A stretch of 9,911 nt of DNA from Candidatus Aminicenantota bacterium (lineage in GTDB: Bacteria; Acidobacteriota; UBA6911; RPQK01; JAJDTT01): the NCBI GenBank assembly GCA_026706325.1, contig JAPOYZ010000120.1:1-9911 (forward strand). The letters are read 5' to 3'. The translations under genes were made by a program, and so were the position numbers. Shown here piece after piece: positions 1 to 6,691 of the stretch. Each line of letters opens with the position of its first letter. Within the stretch, counting starts at the first letter, position 1. The notes under the pieces were generated by a model. The model was not told the DNA's origin, did no database searches, and saw nothing but the letters and a program-made list of their open reading frames with translations.

Positions 1-435
1 CGTCATCCGGTCGGCCGTGTCGATGTTGTCCTTGATCAGGATGGGAATTCCGTGCAGCGGTCCTCGCGCACCGGACTCCCGCCGTTCCCGATCCAGGGAA
101 TCGGCGATGGCGAGGGCCTCGGGATTGACCTCGATGACGGAACGGAGCGACGGACCCTGACGATCGATCTCGTCGATGCGTCCCAGATATTTCTCGGCGA
201 TGGAGCGAGCGGTCTCCTGCCCCGAGTCCATCCTTCGCTGGAGCTCCAGGATGGAGACCTCGTCCAGCTCGAAGGGAGCGACGGATGGAGGATTCGCCCC
301 GGTCTCCTGAGGAGGTTCCGTCCGGCACGCGGCGGGGGCTGCCGCTGCGGCCGTTCCCATTGCACCTGCGCCGATGAACTCGCGGCGATTCAGGCTGGAA
401 GGAGATTCCGTTTCGGGACCGGATGGCATGGACAT
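1..435 (-). CDS. Tat-exported amidase-signature family hydrolase (N-terminal part, cut by window edge)
   Basis: Reading leftward from the ATG at 435 gives 145 open codons with no stop before the window edge, so only the N-terminus is present. Residues 16-37 form a Tat-type leader (NRREF with Arg17-Arg18, then an Ala-rich stretch ending PAAC). A Cys at 37 followed by a Pro/Glu-rich linker hints at a lipoprotein, but the lipobox is poor. The mature part begins with a typical amidase helix region (about 55-120) and reaches the diagnostic GPLHGIPILIKDN block. Lys135 there is the expected Lys of the Ser-cisSer-Lys triad; both serines lie outside the window. The family hydrolyses C-N amide bonds. 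An export signal argues against GatA, the cytoplasmic tRNA amidotransferase subunit. The exact substrate cannot be told. The start follows the upstream glycosidase stop by 17 nt and has only a weak GGGGA just upstream, consistent with operon translation. The second ATG, at 429, is an alternative start. Confidence 0.9.
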   Translation of the reverse strand, partial: MSMPSGPETESPSSLNRREFIGAGAMGTAAAAAPAACRTEPPQETGANPPSVAPFELDEVSILELQRRMDSGQETARSIAEKYLGRIDEIDRQGPSLRSVIEVNPEALAIADSLDRERRESGARGPLHGIPILIKDNIDTADRMT

Positions 436-452
436 TTCCCCAAAAGATATCG

Positions 453-2615
453 CTAGCTGAGGTGCAGGACCTTCACCTCGCGGGACGGAACCTGGACGTT
501 GAACCGCCCATTCCGCACCGGCACGTCCTGCCCGCCAATCAGATCCCGGACCTTCGAGAAGCTCCACTTGGGCGCCAGTTCGGCTTCGGCGGCCTGAGCC
601 TCCACGTTGAAGAGGAACATCAGCACGCCTTCCTCCCTGGCTTGAGCCAGTTGCACGATGATCCGATCGCCCCCCGAGCGGACCGGGGAATCGATGCCCA
701 ATGACTGCACCAGCGGAATCAGAACCTCGTCTCGTACGGAACTCGCGAATCCTTCCCAAAGCGAAATGGTGATCCAGGTGAAGCGCCGGTCGGAGGTCTG
801 CATCCCGACCACCTCATTCCCGTACCAGGCGATCGCCCGGGCCGGATCCGACACCTGCAGTCCGATGAAGTTGCACTCCCGGCCGATGGCAGACTCATTC
901 CCTTCCAGCCGCAAGCGATTCGTCCCGTCGCGTATTTCCTTGGCCGTGATCCGGCTGTGGTCCAGGGTCTTGACGCCCAACAGCTCCGACAATCCCTCGG
1001 GCGGATCAAAACTGAAGCGGCCGTTTTCGGCGTTGGTTCCGAACGGTCCGTCGGCCACCAGGCGGGGACCCTCGCCGCCACTGACGATGCGCCTGACCTT
1101 CGCCACGAGCTCCTCATCGAGTACGGCCGTCCGGGGAAGATAGACCAGCTTGTAGCCGTCCCAATCCATGCGGGGACTGACCACGTCCACCGGTATGTTG
1201 TGCTCCCACAGCGTTCGGTAGGTGCCCCTGAGGCTCTCCCGATAGTCCGTTCCGGCCTTGCCGAACCGGTGCAGCAGATCGCTCTTCTCGTGGTAGACGA
1301 TGGCCATCTCGGCTTTGGGAACCCGGAGCGGAAGGTGGGGCCGCACCCGTTTCATCTGCCGGATCGTCTTTTCCGCGGCTTCCAGCCGCGGCAGCCGGAC
1401 ACCGCCCAGAGAAACCAGGTTCAGACCCGGAGCCTCGAAGCTCATGTACTCGGGACGGTACTGCCAGAACAGGGCGCCGGAGCCTCCCCGCGCCAGCGCC
1501 AGCCACATGTTGGCGCTGATCTCCTCGGGAGTCGTCTGCCGTTTGTGGAGCATGCCGCCCGGGTTCATCCCGGCGTAGATCTCCTCGTACCACCAGCGGC
1601 CGCCCGTACCGATGCTGCGCGACCAGTCGGTGGCGAAACAGGTCTCGGCGAAACGGTAGGGATCGTCGCCGCTGAGAAAGTCGTTGCTGCGGGAGGAGAA
1701 CCCCCAGGAATCGAACTCCCGGGCACTGATCTCGTCCCAGATTCGAGGAAAGTACGCCCCGTGGCCCCGGACCTCGTGACGGTCGTCCAGGCTCCGGACC
1801 ACTTCGACCTGCCACCGGACCTGGTCCCGCAGGTCTTCGTTCTGGAACTCCTGCCACAACATCATCTCCACGATGGCTGAGTTGGACCGGGCCGGCTCCA
1901 CGTCGGCCCAGTCCCGGTAGCGGCGGTGCAGCTTCCGGTTCAGTTGATCCAGGCTGAAACGCCGCCTCAGCCAGTCGCGGTAGGCGGTGATGGAGTGCTC
2001 GCAATAGCATCCCTTGGGAAACCCGTAGTGCGCGGCCGCCGGCGCCACCCCGTCCCAGACGCTCCACATGATCAGGTTCGGCGCGTCCTTGTAGCGGTCC
2101 ACCACCGTTTTCAGAATGGCGCCCCCATACTCCCGCCACTTGGGGTGGTTGTAGCAGTGCCACTGCCGGCCCTGGGGAGCGGCGTTTCCGGCCCGGGGCA
2201 CCGCGACCACTCCCTCGCTCGACACCACGCGCATATCGGGATGACGGCGCCTCATCCACTCGGGCGCGGCGCCATGGGTGGCCAGCGTCATGTCGAACCA
2301 GACCAGGAGGTCGTGCTTGAGGGCCAGCTCGAAGAGCCGGTCGAAATCGTCCAGCTCGTATTTTCCGGGCTGAGGCTCCATCCAGTTCCAGTAGGAGAAG
2401 GTCCGGATGATGCGCAGGCCGGCGCGCCGGATGTCCGCGAAGTCCTGGTCCCAGAACTCCTGGGGAGGCATGGGCGCCCGGTAGTACTCGACTCCGAGCA
2501 GGAACTCCTTGGACAAGCCGGGGCGCTGCTCCCGAGCCGCCGGCGTGGAAACCGCGGGCCAGGTTCCGGCGGTCATGGCAGTGCCTGAGAGGGCAAGAAA
2601 TTTTCTGCGATTCAT
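453..2615 (-). CDS. Tat-exported GH42-like beta-galactosidase family protein with altered acid/base motif
   Basis: A 720-residue protein, about the usual GH42 length. Residues 1-27 are a Tat leader (NRRKFLALSG, Arg3-Arg4). About 35-420 is a GH42-like TIM barrel: GVEYYRAP near the start, W/N-rich FSYWNWMEPQPGKYE at 73-87, and the predicted nucleophile region WWYEEIYAG (Glu344/Glu345) followed by GALFWQYRP. About 432-645 resembles the GH42 trimerisation domain, followed by a small C-terminal beta domain. Cys154, Cys203 and Cys205 match three of the four structural Zn-binding cysteines of GH42; the fourth position is Ser208. At the acid/base site, where GH42 has W-x-x-x-N-E, the sequence is WSVWDG (184-189), so the catalytic Glu appears to be missing. 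The protein may therefore have an unusual mechanism, a different substrate, or no hydrolase activity. The start is supported by AAGGAG 8 nt upstream (2624-2629). The first gene of a probable operon with the amidase. Confidence 0.88.
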   Translation of the reverse strand: MNRRKFLALSGTAMTAGTWPAVSTPAAREQRPGLSKEFLLGVEYYRAPMPPQEFWDQDFADIRRAGLRIIRTFSYWNWMEPQPGKYELDDFDRLFELALKHDLLVWFDMTLATHGAAPEWMRRRHPDMRVVSSEGVVAVPRAGNAAPQGRQWHCYNHPKWREYGGAILKTVVDRYKDAPNLIMWSVWDGVAPAAAHYGFPKGCYCEHSITAYRDWLRRRFSLDQLNRKLHRRYRDWADVEPARSNSAIVEMMLWQEFQNEDLRDQVRWQVEVVRSLDDRHEVRGHGAYFPRIWDEISAREFDSWGFSSRSNDFLSGDDPYRFAETCFATDWSRSIGTGGRWWYEEIYAGMNPGGMLHKRQTTPEEISANMWLALARGGSGALFWQYRPEYMSFEAPGLNLVSLGGVRLPRLEAAEKTIRQMKRVRPHLPLRVPKAEMAIVYHEKSDLLHRFGKAGTDYRESLRGTYRTLWEHNIPVDVVSPRMDWDGYKLVYLPRTAVLDEELVAKVRRIVSGGEGPRLVADGPFGTNAENGRFSFDPPEGLSELLGVKTLDHSRITAKEIRDGTNRLRLEGNESAIGRECNFIGLQVSDPARAIAWYGNEVVGMQTSDRRFTWITISLWEGFASSVRDEVLIPLVQSLGIDSPVRSGGDRIIVQLAQAREEGVLMFLFNVEAQAAEAELAPKWSFSKVRDLIGGQDVPVRNGRFNVQVPSREVKVLHLS

Positions 2616-2623
2616 GGAAGACG

Positions 2624-2629
2624 CTCCTT
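2624..2629 (-). promoter_or_regulatory. Ribosome binding site of the GH42-like gene
   Basis: The minus strand reads AAGGAG here, 8 nt before the ATG at 2615. This is a strong Shine-Dalgarno match and fixes the start so that the protein begins directly with the Tat motif. Confidence 0.75.
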
Positions 2630-2672
2630 CACGGGCCGAGGCCCGACGGATTCAGAGGAGGAACAGGACTCC

Positions 2673-2687
2673 GAGCCAATCTGGCTC
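2673..2687. promoter_or_regulatory. 15-bp palindrome, possible operator of the GH42-like/amidase operon
   Basis: GAGCCA, a 3-nt spacer ATC, then TGGCTC form a perfect 6-bp inverted repeat 58 nt upstream of the glycosidase ATG, inside its likely 5' leader or promoter. It could be a repressor site or a small RNA hairpin. No regulator gene is in the window, so the role is an inference from symmetry and position alone. Confidence 0.3.
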
Positions 2688-2737
2688 AGCCATCCTCGAC
2701 AAGATCATTTTCTATTTTGCGTCCTGCTGCGCGCAAA

Positions 2738-2773
2738 CCTGTCGCCTGTCTTCGCTCTTTCCTCTGTTTCGCT
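2738..2773 (+). promoter_or_regulatory. Short direct repeats upstream of the antitoxin, possible autoregulatory operator
   Basis: CCTGTC occurs at 2738-2743 and again at 2745-2750, a 7-bp step. The second copy continues as CTGTCTTCGCT (2746-2756) and is echoed by CTGTTTCGCT (2764-2773). The block ends 14 bp before the -10 box of the antitoxin gene. Ribbon-helix-helix antitoxins commonly bind short direct or inverted repeats over their own promoter, so this is a reasonable operator candidate, though the repeats are short and imperfect. Confidence 0.3.
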
Positions 2774-2787
2774 AAGGAGAAGTCACT

Positions 2788-2793
2788 TATAAT
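2788..2793 (+). promoter_or_regulatory. Consensus -10 box (TATAAT) giving a probably leaderless antitoxin mRNA
   Basis: A perfect TATAAT lies here. Seven nucleotides separate its last base from the ATG at 2801, so the predicted transcription start coincides with the A of the start codon. No good -35 hexamer is visible at 16-18 bp (around 2764-2770). The promoter may therefore depend on the strong -10, or on a sigma factor with other needs. Confidence 0.55.
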
Positions 2794-2800
2794 CTGCGGT

Positions 2801-3037
2801 ATGAAAACAGCAATCTCACTACCGGAAGACCTGTTCCTTTCGGCCAACGAGTTGGCGGAGCGGCAAGGAGTGTCGAGGAGCGAATTGTACGCCACCGCAG
2901 TTTCTGAATACTTAGCGAAACACCGTGACGAGGATGTGACATCAAAGCTAAACGAGGCGTTCGCCGATGAAACGAGCGGCCTCGATCCCGCGTTGAGAGC
3001 CGCCCAGGCTCGGAGCGTCAGTTCCAGCGAATGGTAG
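2801..3037 (+). CDS. Ribbon-helix-helix (CopG/MazE-type) antitoxin
   Basis: A 78-residue protein. Residues 2-38 have the RHH pattern: a beta strand (KTAISLP), helix 1 (EDLFLSANELAERQG), a turn with SRSELY, and helix 2 (ATAVSEYLAKH). This makes a dimeric DNA-binding domain that would repress its own promoter. The acidic tail (about 42-78, EDVTSKLNEAFADE and onward) is the usual toxin-wrapping region. The next gene is a MazF toxin whose ATG overlaps this stop by 7 nt, so the pair is translationally coupled. The start at 2801 was chosen because RHH antitoxins begin right before the beta strand. The frame is open farther upstream (to an ATG at 2717), but that extension has no domain features and contains the TATAAT box. 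The nearest AAGGAGA (2774-2780) is 20 nt from this ATG, too far for a normal ribosome site. Confidence 0.85.
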   Translation: MKTAISLPEDLFLSANELAERQGVSRSELYATAVSEYLAKHRDEDVTSKLNEAFADETSGLDPALRAAQARSVSSSEW

Positions 3038-3375
3038 TTGCGCGCGGAGAGGTGTGGTGGGCGGATCTGGATTATCCGCGAGGATCGGAACCTGGTTTTC
3101 GCCGCCCCGTCGTCATCGTTCAGGCCGATGCTTTCAATCGGAGCAGGTTGAAAACAATCCTTGGTGTCATTCTCACATCGAACACGCGGCTACTCGACGC
3201 TCCCGGGAACGTCCTGCTGCCAGCGACAAGCACCGGTCTTCCGAAAGACTCCGTCGCCAACGTCACTCAGATCGTGACTCTCGACGAACTATATCTCTCC
3301 GATCGGGTTGGACATGTTTCCCGGATACTCATGGCTCGTGTCGATTCCGGACTCAGGCTGGTCCTGGATTTGTAA
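3031..3375 (+). CDS. mazF: MazF/PemK-type endoribonuclease toxin
   Basis: A 114-residue protein of the standard MazF length and fold. It opens with RGEVWWADLDYPRGSEPGFRRPVVIVQ, the MazF N-terminal signature (read as the short blocks RGEVWWADLD and GFRRPVVIVQ). Arg25 and Thr49 (in ILTSNT) are the positions expected for the catalytic Arg/Thr pair that cleaves single-stranded mRNA at short motifs. The C-terminal half keeps the family pattern of NVLLPA, GLPKDSVANVTQI and the DR-G-V segment. All key elements look intact, so the toxin is probably functional. It overlaps its antitoxin gene by 7 nt and has no good ribosome site of its own (GGAG at 3012-3015 is 15 nt away), which keeps toxin output tied to antitoxin translation. 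Cleavage specificity cannot be read from the sequence. Confidence 0.93.
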   Translation: MVVARGEVWWADLDYPRGSEPGFRRPVVIVQADAFNRSRLKTILGVILTSNTRLLDAPGNVLLPATSTGLPKDSVANVTQIVTLDELYLSDRVGHVSRILMARVDSGLRLVLDL

Positions 3376-3500
3376 TCGGTTTAGAACCTGTCGGCTGAAA
3401 ACGAAAGAGGGCGCCCACACACAAGGATTGCCACTGCTTTTCTCACCATCGCCCCGCCGGCCGCGGGTCGGCGAAATCCAGAGAAAAACCAGCATGGCCC
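3376..3500. other. Convergent intergenic spacer after mazF
   Basis: Between the toxin stop and the repeat element lie about 125 bp with no credible gene. It contains a GGGCGCCC palindrome near 3410 and a GC-rich patch (CGCCGGCCGCGGGTCGGCG, about 3455-3475) that could fold weakly. Neither is followed by a T-run on the plus strand, so I see no convincing intrinsic terminator for the toxin-antitoxin unit. Confidence 0.5.
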
Positions 3501-3567
3501 AGGAGGGGGTTTTCCTACCCCCGCATCGCGGAAAAGGAAGACGGGGGGACTAACAGTCCCCCCTCCT
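3501..3567. repeat. Paired-hairpin intergenic repeat, copy A (67 bp, REPIN/MITE-like)
   Basis: The ends are inverted copies: AGGAGGGGG at 3501-3509 against CCCCCTCCT at 3559-3567. Inside are two hairpins. The first has stem GGGGGT/ACCCCC (3505-3510 with 3517-3522, 6-nt loop). The second has stem GGGGGGACT/AGTCCCCCC (3543-3551 with 3555-3563, loop AAC). A second copy with the same layout and orientation lies at 9356-9416. This copy overlaps the stop codon of the efflux pump gene (TAG, 3568-3566) by two bases. The structure fits a REP doublet or a tiny non-autonomous element. Confidence 0.75.
3543..3563 (-). terminator. Hairpin at the 3' end of the efflux operon
   Basis: A 9-bp perfect stem (arms 3543-3551 and 3555-3563, 3-nt loop, six consecutive G-C pairs) begins 2 nt after the pump gene stop on the minus strand. 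Downstream on that strand the sequence is only pyrimidine-rich (GTCTTCCTTTTCC), not a clean U-tract. It may act as an mRNA-stabilising 3' hairpin or a weak terminator, rather than a classical one. Confidence 0.4.
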
Positions 3568-6500
3568 ATTTCCTGGGGAGGAACCAACTGTAGAGAGCCG
3601 GCAACAACAGGAGCGTCAGGATAGTGGAGCTGGCCAGGCCGCCGATCACCACGGTGGCCAGCGGGCGCTGCACTTCGGCGCCGGTGGAGGTTGCCAGCGC
3701 CATGGGCAGGAACCCCAGACTGGCCACCAACGATGTCATCAATACCGGGCGCAGCCTCGTCACGGCGCCTTCGACGATGGCCTGTCGAAGCGGACGGCCC
3801 CGTTCCAGCAGGGAGTTGGTCGTCGAGACCATCACCAGCCCGTCCAGCACCGCCACCCCGAACACCGCGATGAACCCGATCGAGGCCGACACATTCAAGT
3901 TCATTTCCCGCAGCCACAGCGCGGCAATCCCGCCGACGGTGGCGAACGGAACGATGAGAAGCACCAGAAAAGATTGTTTGGCGGAACGGAACGTGAGGTA
4001 CAACAGCATGAAGATCACCAGCAGGACCGCCGGCAGGACCAGCATCAGCCGCTGCATGGCCCGCTGTTGGTTCTCGAACTGGCCGCCCCAGGTGATGTAG
4101 TAGCCGGTCTCCAGGTCCACATCCGCTCGGATCCGGCGCTGAGCCTCGGCCACGAAGCTGCCCATGTCTCGCCCGCGGACATTGCACTGCACCACGATGC
4201 GGCGCTGGCTGTCTTCGCGATGGACGACTTCCGGCCCGCTGGCTCGGCGAATCCCGGCCACCCGGTCCAATGGGACCTGCTCGCCCTCCGGCGCCGCCAG
4301 CAGAATGCTTCCGAGGGCGTCCCGGTCCCTGCGATAAGTCTCAGGCAACCGGACGGCCACCTGAAACCGGCGCCGGCCGTCGATGAGTTCCGTCACCCCC
4401 TTGCCGCCCACCGCGGCCTGCACCACGTCGCGCACGTCGGAAACATTGAGGCCGTAGCGCGCCAGCTCGTCCCGGTCCACCACGACCTGCCACTCGGCCG
4501 CGCCGGAAAAGACCTGCTTCTGCGCGTCGGCGGCGCCGCGCACCTGCCCGATCACCCGCAGCACTTCGTCGGCCGTGCGGTCGAGCACTTGCTCGTCAGG
4601 CCCGAAAATCTTGACCGCGACGTCGGCCTCAACGCCGGAGATGGTCTCGTCCAGGCGCATCGCCATGGGTTGCGTGAAGTTGTAGACGACACCCGGAATC
4701 TTCGACAGTTCCGCGGCCATGGCTTCCAACAGTCCTTCCTTGGTGTCGGCCGTCCTCCATTGCTCGCGCGGCTTCAGGTCGACGTACAGGTCGGTTTCGT
4801 AGATGCCCATGGCCTCGGTGGCGAGGTCGGGCCGGCCCGTCTTGCCGACCGTGCCCGTCACCTCCGGGAACTCCAGCAAGGTCTTTTCGGCTTCGAGCCC
4901 GATGTCCACCGATTCGGACAAGGAGATGCTGGGAAGCCGAAGGATCTGAACCAGTACGGACCCCTCGTCGAGGCGGGGCATGAATTCGGTTCCGATAAAA
5001 CGCAGTGAGCCCAGGGGAGCGGCGACGAGCAGAAATCCGCCGGAGACCACGAGCGCCCGGTGGTCCAGCGCGAAGTTCACGACGCGCCCGTAGGCCGCCC
5101 GCGCGCGGTCCATGACCGGCTCCCGGGATTTCTTCGGCCGGCGTCCCAGCAACAGGCGGGACGCGGCCGGCAGCAATGCCAGGGTCAGGACCAGCGAGCC
5201 CAGCAACGCCGCGCACACGGTGAAGGCCATGGGGCGGTACATGCGGCCTTCGAGCCCCTGCAAACTCAGGATCGGGACGTAAACCGCGATGATGATGCCG
5301 ACACCCGTCAGGATCGGCCGGGACACCTGGTGAGCCGCCGACCGGACCAGCTCGACGCTCTCGTCTCCGGTCAGCGGTACGTCGGGGTTGGGACGTCCTT
5401 TCAGGCGCCGCACATGGTTTTCGATCATGATCACGGCGCCGTCGACGATCATGCCGAAGTCGATGGCCCCCAGGCTCATGAGATTGGCGGTGATGCCGAA
5501 CCACCGCATGCCTATGAACGCAAAGAGCATGGACAGGGGAATCACCGCCGCCACGAGCAGCGCGGCGCGAAAATTGCCCAGAAACAGGAACAGGATCGCC
5601 ACCACCAGCGCTCCGCCCAGGAGCAGATTGTTGCGAACCGTGCGGATCGTCCCGTCGATCACCACCGACTGGTCGTAGAACGGAACGATGTTCACCCCCT
5701 CGGGAAGGGAACGGCGAACTCCTTCCAGCGCCTCCTTGACCCGCTCGATGACTGTCTTGCTGTTCTGGCCCCGGAGCATGATCACCGTGCCGGAGACGGT
5801 CTCCCCCTTGCCGTCGCGCGTCACCGCCCCTTGCCGAGGAAAATGCCCGACCTTGACCTCGGCGACGTCTCGCAGGTAGACCGCGGTTCCTTCATGGGCC
5901 GTCAGGACGATGGTCCCCAAGTCCCGCTCGCTCCCGACGCGGCCCAGTCCGCGCACGGTGTACTGCTCGGAGGCGTGTTCCACGAACCCGCCGCCAAAGT
6001 TGTCGTTGTTGTCCCGAACCCGCTCGAACACGTCACGGAGCGTCAGCCCGTGCGCGCGCAGCCGGTAGGGATCCACCTCGATCTCGTACTGCCGGGTGTA
6101 GCCGCCCCAGGTGCTGATGTCGGCCACGCCGGGCACGGCCCGAAGTTGGTATTTGATCTCCCAGTCGTGGAGCGTCTTCAGCTCCATGGCGCCGTAGCCT
6201 TCCCCTTCGAGCGTGTACTGGTACACCTCGCCGAAGGCCGTCGCCACGGGCCCCAACGCCGGCTCGAGGCCGTCGGGAATCCGGCCGCGCGCTTCGTTCA
6301 GCCGTTCGTTGACCAACTGCCGCGCGAAATAGTTGTCCACGCCGTCGGCAAAGACGATGGTGACGATCGACAGGCCCAATTTGGAGATCGAGCGGACTTC
6401 TTCGGTGTCGGGAAGGCCCATCATGGCGGACTCGATGGGGAAGGTCACCAGTTGCTCGACCTCCACCGGCGCCATGCCCGGCGCTTCGGTGATGACGGTG

Positions 6501-6640
6501 ACCTGGTTGTTGGTCAGGTCCGGAAAAGCGTCGATGGGAATCTGGTAGAGGGCGTTGAGGCCGGCCGCCAGGAGCACCGCCAAGCCGATCAGGACGACCC
6601 AACGGTGATCCAGGTGGTAGTCGATGAAGCGCTTGAGCAT
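3566..6640 (-). CDS. czcA: HME-family RND heavy-metal efflux pump, CzcA/CusA type (divalent-cation signature)
   Basis: A 1024-residue inner-membrane pump of near-full family length. The order is standard: first membrane segment (about 13-33, then IPIDAFPDLTNNQV), a large periplasmic loop with the porter and docking parts (34-335), membrane block TM2-6 (about 336-500), TM7 (about 527-550, then GTEFMPRLDEGS), the second periplasmic loop (to about 860), and TM8-12 to the end (LYSWFLPRK). The TM4 motif DFGMIVDGAVIMIEN (394-408) carries Asp394, Asp400 and Glu407. This is the proton-relay pattern of the Co/Zn/Cd/Ni branch; monovalent Cu/Ag pumps such as CusA have AIG-D-A instead. FTQPMAMR-DE-ISG in the second loop is also CzcA-like. 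The pump uses the proton gradient and works with the adaptor and outer-membrane genes just upstream. It starts 51 nt after the adaptor stop with only a weak ribosome site, suggesting coupling. The metal preference is an inference. Confidence 0.95.
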   Translation of the reverse strand: MLKRFIDYHLDHRWVVLIGLAVLLAAGLNALYQIPIDAFPDLTNNQVTVITEAPGMAPVEVEQLVTFPIESAMMGLPDTEEVRSISKLGLSIVTIVFADGVDNYFARQLVNERLNEARGRIPDGLEPALGPVATAFGEVYQYTLEGEGYGAMELKTLHDWEIKYQLRAVPGVADISTWGGYTRQYEIEVDPYRLRAHGLTLRDVFERVRDNNDNFGGGFVEHASEQYTVRGLGRVGSERDLGTIVLTAHEGTAVYLRDVAEVKVGHFPRQGAVTRDGKGETVSGTVIMLRGQNSKTVIERVKEALEGVRRSLPEGVNIVPFYDQSVVIDGTIRTVRNNLLLGGALVVAILFLFLGNFRAALLVAAVIPLSMLFAFIGMRWFGITANLMSLGAIDFGMIVDGAVIMIENHVRRLKGRPNPDVPLTGDESVELVRSAAHQVSRPILTGVGIIIAVYVPILSLQGLEGRMYRPMAFTVCAALLGSLVLTLALLPAASRLLLGRRPKKSREPVMDRARAAYGRVVNFALDHRALVVSGGFLLVAAPLGSLRFIGTEFMPRLDEGSVLVQILRLPSISLSESVDIGLEAEKTLLEFPEVTGTVGKTGRPDLATEAMGIYETDLYVDLKPREQWRTADTKEGLLEAMAAELSKIPGVVYNFTQPMAMRLDETISGVEADVAVKIFGPDEQVLDRTADEVLRVIGQVRGAADAQKQVFSGAAEWQVVVDRDELARYGLNVSDVRDVVQAAVGGKGVTELIDGRRRFQVAVRLPETYRRDRDALGSILLAAPEGEQVPLDRVAGIRRASGPEVVHREDSQRRIVVQCNVRGRDMGSFVAEAQRRIRADVDLETGYYITWGGQFENQQRAMQRLMLVLPAVLLVIFMLLYLTFRSAKQSFLVLLIVPFATVGGIAALWLREMNLNVSASIGFIAVFGVAVLDGLVMVSTTNSLLERGRPLRQAIVEGAVTRLRPVLMTSLVASLGFLPMALATSTGAEVQRPLATVVIGGLASSTILTLLLLPALYSWFLPRK

Positions 6641-6691
6641 GTTCCAGATGCCGGCGGCCTTAGCGGTTCGACCGGCGCGGCCGCCAGGCTG

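Noticed and set aside
957..1880. A 307-codon plus-strand open frame opposite the GH42-like gene
   Set aside because: No recognisable features, and composition typical of an antisense shadow.
1114..2259. A 381-codon minus-strand frame overlapping the GH42-like gene
   Set aside because: An out-of-frame reading, Arg/Gly/Pro-rich with no domains, fully inside a convincing gene.
2774..2780. AAGGAGA as ribosome site of the antitoxin
   Set aside because: It is 20 nt from the ATG, too far, and would be upstream of the transcript if the TATAAT box is used.
2717..2800. An upstream start for the antitoxin at 2717
   Set aside because: The extra 28 residues have no RHH features and the region contains the TATAAT promoter element.
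3501..3567. A CRISPR repeat or classical rho-independent terminator
   Set aside because: There are only two distant copies with no spacers, so it is not CRISPR. No U-tract follows the stem on the minus strand, so it is not a textbook terminator.
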